64,000 nt of DNA from Lantana camara. Taxonomy: Eukaryota > Streptophyta > Magnoliopsida > Lamiales > Verbenaceae. Of the stretch, positions 11,912 through 22,886 are shown piece after piece. Below the pieces are notes generated by a model. It searched no databases and was not told the DNA's origin. It worked only from the letters and a program-made list of their open reading frames with translations. Each line of letters starts with the position of its first letter. Position 1 is the first letter of the stretch. Both the position numbers and the translations under genes were made by a program. The stretch covers positions 93,761,894 through 93,825,893 of the forward strand of contig CM074859.1 in assembly GCA_037501455.1 (NCBI GenBank), read 5' to 3'.

Positions 11912-13062
11912 ACACTTGTTAGGAATAGTGCCCTAGAAAGCCGATTCGAAGTAATCCGTTTTGGGACTTTCCTAGTATCACAGACAATCTTTGAATAATA
12001 TATGATTGATTATAGGCAAACACTTCTTTATATGCCAATACGTGTTTTGTGTGTTTCCATTACGTGCGCATGTATGAGAACTCCCCTAATCCTGATGACT
12101 TTAGGACTCTACCATTTAGGTGAAATGGTTCATGAAATGAGCCCTATATCACATAAGTCATGATTAGTAAAATACTCCAAGCCGATGAGTCCTACAGACA
12201 GTGGGAGTGTCAACCTGACTCCTCTAAGGCTTGCTTGTGGGATCACGCCCTTAAGAAGGACCACCTTGTTTCATGGAGGTGCAAAGTGTATAGTTGATAC
12301 GTGCGTGATACATGAGGGTGCTTACTTTAATAAGTAAGTTCACTGAGGTGCCCCGTGTGAGAACATTCCTAAATGGGAAAGGAAGTTTCTATTTCAGGAA
12401 ATGGAAACTTCCAGATTAGGAAATATCTCACGAGTCATTGATGTGATTAATTGATCCTTAGACTTGAGGTTCCATGTCACTTTATGAGTTAACTCTGTAG
12501 TCTTTGGTATAAGCTTTAAAGGGTGTCGCCTTAGACAACTGATTCAAGGCTTATGTTGGGGCTGCACAAGTGATTCATGAAAGTGAATGAGAATCAAGAA
12601 AGGACCTACACTTGCATTTGCAAGGTGATCTCTTATTGTGTAAGTCGTTCATATGCCATATGGAGTCCTTGGCCAAGGCAGTAGATCAAGACATCAAGAA
12701 AAAGGGTTTCTTGGATTGAGATCAAATGGATATGAAATGCACTTAGCTTTAAGACCGGATTATTAGGGTTCTAATTATTCCCTTACCCTAGATCTTGGTT
12801 GAGAGATAGTAAGTAGGAGGATTGTATCTCACATGAATCAATGACTTAAAGGTTCTGTCGAATCCGAACATTCCAATTCAGCTAGGGGTTAAACACCTGT
12901 TGCTAGACTATGGTCGTTTAATCTGTGGACTGATTAATTAATTAGTGAATTAATTAATTAGGGTCACTGCTAATTGAATTGAGAACCTAGAGGGTCACAC
13001 ACAACAACTTGGTTACATGAGTTGAGGCTTGAAAATGATTAAACGAGTTAATCAAGAGGGTT

Positions 13063-13108
13063 CCACACGTGTGGCTCACGTGAGTGACACGTGTCACACA
13101 CGTGTGAC
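13063..13108. promoter_or_regulatory. Four CACGTG (G-box) sites at exact 11-bp spacing
   Basis: CACGTG cores start at 13066, 13077, 13088 and 13099, each 11 bp after the last, which puts them on one face of the helix. Each sits in a longer palindrome such as CTCACGTGAG and GACACGTGTC. CACGTG is the classical plant bZIP/bHLH site; use by this element is inferred. In the 3' LTR the corresponding cores start at 20811, 20825, 20836, 20847 and 20858, one site more. Confidence 0.85.
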
Positions 13109-13449
13109 TATATATATTATATATATATATATATGAGTATTAAATAATTAAAGGTGTTAATTATTTAATAGACTTTGGTTTAATTTTGAATTAAAAAGAA
13201 AGTCTTATTTTGGAGAAAATAATCTAGTTAATTAATTACGAATTAATTAATTAGATAAAAATAAGTTATTTATTTTAAATAAATAAAGTATAAAATTATC
13301 CAAAAATAGTTTGGATATTTTTAGCTCTCTTGGAAGTTGATTTGAATTAGAATTCAAAGTCAAAGTCAAATTACTTGATGATCAAGTAATAGGAGAGAGA
13401 GAGAGACCAAAATCCTAGCCCATAAAGGACTAGGAATTTTCGGCCACTT

Positions 13450-13478
13450 CCCTCCTATATATAGGGGAGCTCGAGCTC
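13450..13478 (+). promoter_or_regulatory. Probable LTR TATA box followed by a 20-bp perfect palindrome
   Basis: CTATATATAGG is followed at once by the perfect palindrome AGGGGAGCTCGAGCTCCCCT. Both are identical in the 3' LTR near 21212-21241. The palindrome lies about where transcription should start, so it would fall at the 5' end of the RNA or at the start site. The TATA assignment is inferred from position, about 350 bp after the G-box cluster. Confidence 0.65.
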
Positions 13479-14179
13479 CCCTTAGAGCTAATCGAGAATT
13501 CTTTTGGTTCATTTGTTGAACACCATCCTTTCTCCAAGATAAATAAAACCCTAGGTTAAGCCTAAACACTAACTAGAGAACTAGCATCCTTACTAGTTAG
13601 ATTGTAGCCAAGTTGGTGGACTATCTCTAGAGAGCTTCAAGTTAGAAGTTTTGAAGATTCGAGCTTTACCAAAAGTGGGGATCAAGCAAAACGATCAGAA
13701 GGGATGATGAAACGATTCTGAACCCGACGTGAAGCGAATGAAAAAATCGAACCAAAGAAGATGGCGAAAACCGTTCGTCTATATCTTGAAGGATGAATTT
13801 TTTCACGAGGGTTTTGTGACTGGCAGTTTTCTACTTTCGCAAAACTGGTTTTTCGAAGGGAGTTTCAATCCTGCTTTTCTCGTTTCATGTTTCTTTCTTT
13901 ATGTTATATTGTTAAGAACATCTCTAACATGAATTGAATCTAAGTTGGTGTGGATTGCTATCCCGACAATGGATTCTGAAGTAGAAAGAGACTTTCGAGG
14001 GACGGGTTGTCAAGTCGTGAGAAGAGCGTTCTTGGGTGGCTTGAAACGCTTCAAGAAAGAATAAAAGAAAAGTAAGTTTTCTATCCTTACGAATTTGGAT
14101 ACACGATTGCGAGTCCAAGATCCTTTTGTTGGAAAATTTTTTAAATTCCGCTGCTTTCTGATTCGTGTTTTCCAACAAG

Positions 14180-14192
14180 TGGTATCAGAGCC
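14180..14192 (+). other. Primer-binding site (initiator Met tRNA)
   Basis: TGGTATCAGAGCC lies two bases after the LTR end CCAACA. It matches the 3' end of plant initiator methionine tRNA, the usual primer for copia and Tekay elements. Confidence 0.92.
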
Positions 14193-14465
14193 ACCTCGTT
14201 AATCGTGTTTCTGATTCGTCTCAATTATTCTGAATTTGGTAGAAATTCTTAGGCTTAGATGCGAATTAGGTATTCTTGAGTTCTTTTAGAAAGCCTAAAT
14301 TACGAAACTGTAATTTTTCTTGAATTTCTGAAACTGTTTTCTTAAATTGTGTTTCTTGAAAACCGTTTTGATAGAAATTAATTTAAATCGTTTTTTGAAT
14401 TTTGGATTGTTTTGGTTTTTGAACTAAAAAGTACGAAACACGAAATCGCGTTACGAAAACACGAG

Positions 14466-14648
14466 CCTGACGTGCTAAGGCGTAGCACGCCAGGCCCGCG
14501 ACCGCCCTCCCAGCAGTCCCGCAACCGCGCGGGACTGCCCGCCACTGACGCCCGCCAGCGCCTAGGCCCCCGCCTAGGCGCACCCGCCCGCCTGTCCCGC
14601 AACTGCGCGGGACAGCTGCCCGCACGCTCCCGCAACCGCGTGGGAGCA
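14466..14648 (+). repeat. GC-rich leader with five strong hairpins, three of them homologous
   Basis: In an otherwise AT-rich leader, about 290-470 nt after the primer-binding site, five hairpins follow one another. H1 is at 14466-14494 (arms CGTGCT/AGCACG extended by CCTG/CAGG). H2 is at 14513-14538 (GCAGTCCCGC/GCGGGACTGC). H3 is at 14558-14581 (GCGCCTAGGC/GCCTAGGCGC, loop CCCC). H4 is at 14592-14615 (CTGTCCCGC/GCGGGACAG). H5 is at 14626-14647 (GCTCCCGC/GTGGGAGC). H2, H4 and H5 share the loop AACYGC and differ in the outer stem by paired changes. A 123-codon frame crosses the region but is only a by-product of GC richness. Confidence 0.85.
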
Positions 14649-15894
14649 CCCGCCCGGCATCGCCCGCACCCGAGCAGCAGCAAGCTGCGCGCGACGCTGC
14701 GCGGCGAGCCTGTGCTCGTTCCGGGCAGTTCCGGGCACGGTTTTGGCGTTTTCGTGTTTTCGGTCCTTGAAATCCCGATTTAATTTTTCTGAAAAATTTT
14801 ATTTATTAAATTTGAATTATTTTTGAAATAATTTTTTGAATTGGGATTTTAAAAATTTAAGCGATTTAAATTTTGGAAAAATTACAATCTCCATTTTCTG
14901 AAAATATTGAAAGAATAAAATTATTAATTTTCAGAAATTAATTGGAATTTTATTAGTTTATTGTTTTTCGGGTTTTATAGAAAAGGCTCTTGAACAAGAA
15001 TTGCATCTAAGTCGTGTTTTAAGCTATTAGAGCTTAAAGCGAGAATTTTAATTTATTGGTTAAATTTAAATTCTTGCTAAAGCATGTTAGGTGATCATGG
15101 GTTTAGATCTATGTATGGTTTTAATTTATGCACATGGATGGTTTAAATTGGGGTTGGAGCCCTATAGTTGCGTTTTTCAATTGAGGTTGGAGCCTCACTT
15201 ATGTGCGTACTGTTATGTGATTTATCATGTGGCTTTCCATATTACTGTTTTTGAGGCCGGGGTATGCCCCGTGTAATTGTCTAAGGCCAATATGAAGATT
15301 GAGCCTTATTACTTTATGTCTTTTTCTTTTTATTGTAATTTGAGAGTAGAGATAGGTGGTGAGGTTTTATTTTCATTTTGGAGACAATGCACCCATGGAG
15401 TAAGATGGACCACATTCAAGTAACAAGGAGGCCATAAGTGAAGACCCCTCAAAATGTTAGGGAAGGGAATCTCAATTGTTAAATGTAATAGAGATAGGGC
15501 TCGTATTTTGTTACCACTTTCCCTTATGTGATTTAAACTGTTTATGTGGCATGTATGTTAGAACTTGTGATTGTGGAGTGGCTCCCACATATCACGCATA
15601 AGATAGGTAGAACCCATGATCATTACATGTTAGTATCATGCTAGGACATGTTATCTGTTTATGTGCTTGTTTGAAATGCATTTAAGTTGTACTTGCATTA
15701 ATCAAGACTAATTAAATTGGATAACATATATGTTGGTGAGGTCGAACCGAACAACTCTTCGGTTGATTCGAAAATTCCCATTAAATATTAAACTCATTTC
15801 GAATAATAGGTATTTAATTCGAGATGCAAATTTTGAATTAAATTCCTAGCATTCCATCAATAGGTTTTAAGTTTAGTAAGTAAAGCTAGTTATT

Positions 15895-16214
15895 GTCCAC
15901 GAGTCGTGGGATAGCTAGTGGAGCTTATTAGTTCTTAGTTACCTAATTGATCATTTTAAATGATCAATATTTCGTGGTTAATTTTGGCAAGGGCGATGTC
16001 CGCGAGTCGTGGGTCGTTCGAACTAAGTTTTGATCATGATCTTATGATTGATGGGTCTAGCTTAACGCTTAAGTAAATATGGATGTCGCACGAGTCGTGG
16101 GTCCATATTGAAAGATGGGTGATGCAAAAACAATTACTAAGAGTTCTAAAGGTGTTAGAATTGGTAAGTTGTACCTACCTAGGATTTTACTTAGAATGTC
16201 CGCGAGTCGTGGGT
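15895..16214 (+). repeat. Four dispersed copies of GTCCNCGAGTCGTGGG
   Basis: The word occurs at 15895-15911, 15998-16014, 16085-16102 and 16198-16214, spaced about 103, 87 and 113 bp. The third copy is altered to GTCGCACGAGTCGTGGG. Sequences between copies differ, so this is an interspersed motif in the leader or gag zone of the copia element. Its function is unknown. Confidence 0.8.
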
Positions 16215-16599
16215 TCGAGGTAAAATGCTTAGGATCTTAGTACCCGTTGGGAAACGTGTTCCTCTTAGATCTTTGGGAATTATAGATCTTTGAAAAACAG
16301 TGGGAGCTACATTAGATTAAAGACCTTATCTTATGTATATCGTTATTATTCAGCATGCCCACATTTTCTCTGCTTAGCATTTAGGTTGTAGTTCTGTGAT
16401 TCTCTACAATATGAAATGCAAACCCATTTGTATCCATCCTTAAGTCAAAAGAGTTGACTAAGTCCTAACTAACTCTGATTGGCTTCGGACCCTAAAATTC
16501 GTTTTAGATTCCGAATAGAGAAAGGCGTTCTCTAAAGGGCGAAGTTTTTCAATTGTGAAAATTCGACCCGGGCCAAAAGAGAAGCAACCTGAGGTGATG

Positions 16600-19500
16600 G
16601 GATTTTTTTTTCCAAACCACTTAAGAGCAATTGAACCACCTCATAAAATGTTACAATGTATAACATTATGGAATTATTCAATATTCCAAATGAGAAAACA
16701 AGTGCACACGAACAAGGTCTAAAGATCTTATTTGAAGATCTTATGGTCTCAATCATCAACCGAGAAAAGAGTTCTCAATGCACTGATTGCTTACATTGCT
16801 TCCACCATCATTCAAACCCTTTATGCTCAACTAGAATGATGCTAATGTAGCATAGCTAATCATTTAAGTTGATAATGGTTGAGAGTATCCTTAAGAAGGA
16901 ATAAAAGGTTGAGATGGTTAATTCTTCTTCTAAACTCACTAAGTTAAAGGCTTGAAGGCCTAAAGAAGAAGAAACCCTTAAGAGCCCAATGGAGGGGCAT
17001 GTAAGGGGTATGCCCAAAAGACACTAGAGATCAAATAGGACGTTTGCTTCTATGGTAGCAAATAAGGACTTTGAAAGGGAACTGCAAAGAGTATGAGTAC
17101 TTTGAAATGTTACCTCGTTTAGTAATTCTACTAGGAATAGAATTCACTAGTCTTAAGTCAATTCTGCATAAGCCGTTGTGCAAAGACTCAAGGCACTAAT
17201 GTTCTGAACATACAACGAGATAACAAAAGTAAGTGAGATGACAAAGCTTCGAATTACTTTGGAACGTTGAGATATAAAAGGTTTAGCAAGTCAGACACCT
17301 TAGGATCATTCTATGGAAATGAACCTATAGTGTTGACTTCCTGTGAATCCTGTCATGAGGGAAGCGTTCCTGAATCCCGTTTATAAGAAACGTGGAACGT
17401 TCCAAAATTATAGTGGATTTCGATCCATGCTGATGAGTGTAAGATGCTTAATGTAAGCACTAGATACAATCGTCAGTTTAATCATTATGAATGAATGTAC
17501 TTGTTAAAGTACAAATTCGAAACTTATATGAAATTCTTAGAATTTCGAAAGGAGGTTAGGAACCGAAGTAGTCATAAGTTATAGGTAAATCGATATGATC
17601 GAGATAGCCAATATCTTAGCAACTAATTCCTTACTCATCTTAGGGATAATAGGATTATCTCTCAGTAAACTAATTCGAGAACACCTTAGTGTTTCTGAAT
17701 GAGGGAATGAAACCTTATAGGATATGGTCCATTCCATAGCAAGCTTTACTGACTTATAATCATTCTAGGAATAAACTCCTAGAATATGCAGTTAGAGATT
17801 TTGAATTTAGTACCTTCCAAAATCAGTCCTTCAGTTGCACTATGCAAAGTGGCATACTAAATTCCCTAATTATTCTTATCCAAGAATTCAATGGAATCCT
17901 CTTACTTGAAGAGGATAGTGGGAGATAAGCTTGAAATGAGTTCAAGTTTATACAATGATATTGGATATCAGTTTTGCGATTCCCTTGTACAAAGGTTGTT
18001 TGTCTCAAAGGAATGTACCTTTCTTAAGGAATCGTTCCTATAGAAGAAGAAAGGCAAGCAAGCAGACCTCAAAGAAATTTGAGGAAAATATCCATGCCAC
18101 ATATAGAAGAAACGAGCCCATCTGATAAAACTTAGCCAAATTTTAGAGTATGTACACGTGTGAAACCCTTCTCTTAAGATGCGTTTAGAACGCGTTCCTA
18201 GATATCCAAGGAATTACTTGAAGAGGAGACACTGTCAGATTTGGAATCTGAGTAGTGTAAGCAAGCCTTGAAATCCAATATGGATTCCATATACTTAAAC
18301 CGAGTTTTGACCTTGGTTGATCCACCTGATAGGATCAAGCTCCTAGAGCTTCGAGTAAATGGAAAGCATTACAACCTTCTTGATGGTTGAAATGCAAAAG
18401 TCCATTTGGATTGTGTTTACCATATCCTCATATTCTGACTATGAGATATGATAAATGAATATGAGAACTATCTTGTTCAATATGAGATTGAAAGAGATTG
18501 AAATAAGGTATTTCTATAAATCTCATATTCAGTGGGAGTATGCATAAGGTATGCAAATCCCCAAAGTCAATCTGTGGATTGATAAAGGCTTCTAGGAGTT
18601 AGACAATTCGATTCCATAGGATAGTCAAATCGTTTGGCACAGATGGAAGTCGAATAAGTCTTAAAAGTGTACATATGAAAGTTAGTGATGTAAGAGTCAA
18701 TTTTGGTTCTTTAGAAGACGATGTCCTTCTCATTAGGAATGTCAAGGATGACGTGAAAGTTACCAATTGTTTAAGAAACAATTTGACATGAAAGATCTTA
18801 GTGATTATCCTATATTCTCGACATTCAGATCTATAGAAGATAGATCTAAGAGAATAAAAGGATTATCACAAAATGAGTACATAACCACGGTACTAAAAGG
18901 AGTTTAGTATGGACAATGGAACATCTCTTTTGAAGAGTATGTGTCCTAAGATAACTTTGAGAAAGTTAGAATGTCCAAAATCCCTTTAAGTGAAAGGGTG
19001 CATAATATATGAAAAGTTATGTACTAAATTAGATATGGCGCAACACTAAGCGTAGTAGGCCGAATCTAATATGACCTCAGAGAAGGTCATTAGATTTCTG
19101 TAAAGGATGTCCTCAGAGTACTTGAGAAGAAATGAGGATATGTAATAGTTTACAGAGCCCAAAAGATCTTGTTGTTAGAAAGATATTTGATGTAACCATT
19201 AATCAAACATAGATGATTGTGAAATCATTGAAAGGATACAACTTCTACCAGAATGGTAATGCAATGTGTTGGAAAGGGGTTCCAAGGACGGACATTGCAA
19301 AACTCGACTATCGTAGTTGAGAACTTAGTCGTATTATATAACGCTAAGTTAAGTGTTTGGGTAAGAAACTCCATCTAGATGAAGTTCCTAGCATGAAACA
19401 ACTCCTTTATCATATTGTATGATAAAATGGATGGTTGCTCAAGTAAGAGAACCAAGACCTCACCAAGAGACTGAACACGTGATTACGAATCACTTTATAA

Positions 19501-19647
19501 GGAAAAGGTGTTTCCTAAGAGATGTGTAAACAAGAGGGTCACAACAGCAGAGAATATGGCAGATCCACTTTGGAAATGCCCAAAGTCAATAGGCTCTCAA
19601 AGTGCATCTTGAGAAGATGGGACTTAGAGTACCTAAATGGCTTTTAC
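16600..19647 (+). pseudogene. Degenerate copia gag-pol relic inside the young element
   Basis: No reading frame over about 75 codons occurs here, yet copia landmarks survive at nucleotide level. A gag zinc-knuckle-like stretch lies near 17068-17095. The RT segment corresponding to SIYGLKQASRSW lies near 18565-18600, with stops. The stretch leading to FDMKDL lies near 18770-18800. The GLSQNEYITTVLK segment lies near 18862-18900. A C-terminal ADP-type segment lies near 19555-19575. Indels and stops occur throughout. The element could only have moved with enzymes supplied by a related copy. Confidence 0.75.
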
Positions 19648-19662
19648 GGGCAAGTGGGAGAT

Positions 19663-21936
19663 TGTTAGGAATAGTGCCCTAGAAAGCCGATTCGAAGTAA
19701 TCCGTTTTGGGACTTTCCTAGTATCACAGACAATCTTTGAATAATATATGATTGATTATAGGCAAACACTTCTTTATATGCCAATACGTGTTTTGTGTGT
19801 TTCCATTACGTGCGCATGTATGAGAACTCCCCTAATCCTGATGACTTTAGGACTCTACCATTTAGGTGAAATGGTTCATGAAATGAGCCCTATATCACAT
19901 AAGTCATGATTAGTAAAATACTCCAAGCCGATGAGTCCTACAGACAGTGGGAGTGTCAACCTGACTCCTCTAAGGCTTGCTTGTGGGATCACGCCCTTAA
20001 GAAGGACCACCTTGTTTCATGGAGGTGCAAAGTGTATAGTTGATACGTGCGTGATACATGAGGGTGCTTACTTTAATAAGTAAGTTCACTGAGGTGCCCC
20101 GTGTGAGAACATTCCTAAATGGGAAAGGAAGTTTCCATTTCAGGAAATGGAAACTTCCAGATTAGGAAATATCTCACGAGTCATTGATGTGATTAATTGA
20201 TCCTTAGACTTGAGGTTCCATGTCACTTTATGAGTTAACTCTGTAGTCTTTGGTATAAGCTTTAAAGGGTGTCGCCTTAGACAACTGATTCAAGGCTTAT
20301 GTTGGGGCTGCACAAGTGATTCATGAAAGTGAATGAGAATCAAGAAAGGACCTACACTTGCATTTGCAAGGTGATCTCTTATTGTGTAAGTCGTTCATAT
20401 GCCATATGGAGTCCTTGGCCAAGGCAGTAGATCAAGACATCAAGAAAAGGGTTTCTTGGATTGAGATCAAATGGATATGAAATGCACTTAGCTTTAAGAC
20501 CGGATTATTAGGATTCTAATTATTCCCTTACCCTAGATCTTGGTTGAGAGATAGTAAGTAGGAGGATTGTATCTCACATGAATCAATGACTTAAAGGTTC
20601 TGTCGAATCCGAACATTCCAATTCAGCTAGGGGTTAAACACCTGTTGCTAGACTATGGTCGTTTAATCTGTGGACTGATTAATTAATTAGTGAATTAATT
20701 AATTAGGGTCATTGCTAATTGAATTGAGAACCTAGAGGGTCACACACAACAACTTGGTTACATGAGTTGAGGCTTGAAAATGATTAAACGAGTTAATCAA
20801 GAGGGTTCCACACGTGTGAAATCACACGTGTGGCTCACGTGAGTGACACGTGTCACACACGTGTGACTATATATATTATATATATATATATATGAGTATT
20901 AAATAATTAAAGGTGTTAATTATTTAATGGACTTTGGTTTAATTTTGAATTAAAAAGAAAGTCTTATTTTGGAGAAAATAATCTAGTTAATTAATTACGA
21001 ATTAATTAATTAGATAAAAATAAGTTATTTATTTTAAATAAATAAAGTATAAAATTATCCAAAAATAGTTTGGATATTTTTAGCTCTCTTGGAAGTTGAT
21101 TTGAATTAGAATTCAAAGTCAAAGTCAAATTACTTGATGATCAAGTAATAGGAGAGAGAGAGAGACCAAAATCCTAGCCCATAAAGGACTAGGAATTTTC
21201 GGCCACTTCCCTCCTATATATAGGGGAGCTCGAGCTCCCCTTAGTGCTAATCGAGAATTCTTTTGGTTCATGTGTTGAACACCATCCTTTCTCCAAGATA
21301 AATAAAACCCTAGGTTAAGCCTAAACACTAACTAGAGAACTAGCATCCTTACTAGTTAGATTGTAGCCAAGTTGGTGGACTATCTCTAGAGAGCTTCAAG
21401 TTAGAAGTTTTGAAGATTCGAGCTTTACCAAAAGTGGGGATCAAGCAAAACGATCAGAAGGGATGATGAAACGATTCTGAACCCGACGTGAAGCGAATGA
21501 AAAAATCGAACCAAAGAAGATGGCGAAAACCGTTCGTCTATATCTTGAAGGATGAATTTTTTCACGAGGGTTTTGTGACTGGCAGTTTTCTACTTTCGCA
21601 AAACTGGTTTTTCGAAGGGAGTTTCAATCCTGCTTTTCTCGTTTCATGTTTCTTTCTTTATGTTATATTGTTAAGAACATCTCTAACATGAATTGAATCT
21701 AGGTTGGTGTGGATTGCTATCCCGACAATGGATTCTGAAGTAGAAAGAGACTTTCGAGGGACGGGTTGTCAAGCCGCGAGAAGAGCGTTCTTGGGTGGCT
21801 TGAAACGCTTCAAGAAAGAATAAAAGAAAAGTAAGTTTTCTATCCTTACGAATTTGGATACACGATTGCGAGTCCAAGATCCTTTTGTTGGGAAATTTTT
21901 TAAATTCCGCTGCTTTCTGATTCGTGTTTTCCAACA
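19663..21936 (+). repeat. 3' LTR of the young copia element
   Basis: The 2274-bp LTR begins TGTTAGGAATAG after the polypurine tract and ends TTCCAACA before the duplicated ACACT. It is 13 bp longer than the 5' LTR: a 14-bp gain adds one CACGTG box, and one A is missing near 20445. The remaining differences are about ten substitutions. Confidence 0.95.
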
Positions 21937-21941
21937 ACACT

Positions 21942-22183
21942 ATCAGGCAACGATGGACAAGCACTATAACAAAGGAGTTAACCCACGAAGCTTCCAGCTT
22001 GGGGATCTGGTCCTCAGGAAGGTTGAAGTATCAAAGCACGTTGGAAACCTCCAGCCTAACTGGGAAGGTCCGTACAAAGTGACTGAAGTGCTCGCCAACA
22101 ATGCTTATCGCTTGGCGGACGCTAACAACAAGCCGCTCCCTAGACCATGGAACACGATCAACTTGAAAAAGTTTTATGTGTAA
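21942..22183 (+). pseudogene. Tat-type integrase C-terminal end
   Basis: It continues the polyprotein interrupted at 11911. Across the join the reading QNMKHYQ then MDKHYNKGV restores the usual integrase C-terminal segment. Typical late integrase words follow: LGDLVLRKV, NWEGPYKV, NAYRL and the end LKKFYV at the stop 22181-22183. This stretch has no internal stop. One copy of the duplicated ACACT lies at 21937-21941. Confidence 0.92.
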
Positions 22184-22429
22184 GGCTTATCATATTTTAT
22201 CTAAGTATGACATTCATTTCATTTAGCATTCAGTTCATCTTAGCTTTCAGTTCACGTTAGCAGTTCAGTTCTTAGTCTTCAGTTTGTGTTAGGAAACAAA
22301 AAATATTTGTATTGCACAAGTGTCCGGTTCAGTTCTATTAATGAAATGCGAGCATCTCTTTTCGTTTTGCCTTCAGCTTGAATACTTTGTGAAATTTTAT
22401 GTTAACTTATTGGCTCAAGAAGCCTACTC

Positions 22430-22463
22430 GGGGGGGGGGGGGGGGGGGAGGGGGGGAGGGGAA
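22430..22463 (+). other. Long poly-G / polypurine tract
   Basis: A run of 19 G, then A, seven G, A, four G and AA, about 250 bp after the end of Tat pol and before the antisense gene. It could be an internal polypurine tract for plus-strand priming, or simply a G-quadruplex-prone repeat. It is not at the LTR border, where the main polypurine tract should be. Apart from it, 22184-22886 shows no gene. Confidence 0.75.
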
Positions 22464-22886
22464 GCCAAACCCCTCCGAACGAATCAAACATGCTTTGTAG
22501 CATAAAATTTTACCAACTCAAACTCAAGCTCAAAATCAAGTCCTATACTTGAACGATCTACAAACTCAACAATGCTATGGCTTGAAGTGCGAACGTGACA
22601 CTTGAACGTGATATACATTCCAAACTCAATTTTCCATTACCAAGTAGAAGTTATATAAGTTACATGCCAAAGTTTGAATGCAACAATTAGAAATTTTGCA
22701 CCCAACTTGCATACAATCTCATCCACAAATGCTATGAATAAGACATACATTCATTCATACAAATGCTTTCAAAATACATATTCTTCATTTCAAAGCGTTG
22801 GCATTACAAAGCTCAAGGGCCTCTATGCAGCAAGCTCGAGTGGCTCCCTTCTCAAAATAAAAGCAGAACAAGCTAAGAAAAGTGTC

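Larger units (their letters stand above)
11917..14177 (+). repeat. 5' LTR of the young copia element
   Basis: The 2261-bp LTR starts TGTTAGGAATAG and ends TTTTCCAACA. By eye it differs from the 3' LTR at about ten substitutions plus two indels: a 14-bp gain in the 3' LTR near 20817 and a 1-bp length change in an A run near 12700. The promoter region has four CACGTG boxes (13066-13104), then an AT-rich run, then a TATATATAGG box near 13453. An AG-rich microsatellite lies at 13391-13404. The short frames within the LTR are not likely genes. Confidence 0.95.
11917..21936 (+). mobile_element. Full-length Ty1/copia element, young, coding region dead, TSD ACACT
   Basis: The 10,020-bp element has two nearly identical LTRs (11917-14177 and 19663-21936). 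The target duplication ACACT lies at 11912-11916 and 21937-21941. A Met-tRNA primer-binding site is at 14180 and a polypurine tract, GGGCAAGTGGGAGAT, at 19648-19662. It is inserted in the integrase C-terminal region of the Tat element. The LTR start (AGGAATAGTGCCCTAGA) recalls the Angela-like copia lineage; that lineage call is only tentative. The internal 5.5 kb has no pol reading frame of useful length although its insertion is recent. Confidence 0.95.

Noticed and set aside
14378..14783. Overlapping 88-123 codon frames on both strands
   Set aside because: All lie over the GC-rich hairpin block, where stop codons are rare by composition. The proteins are Arg/Ala/Gly/Pro-rich with no family pattern.
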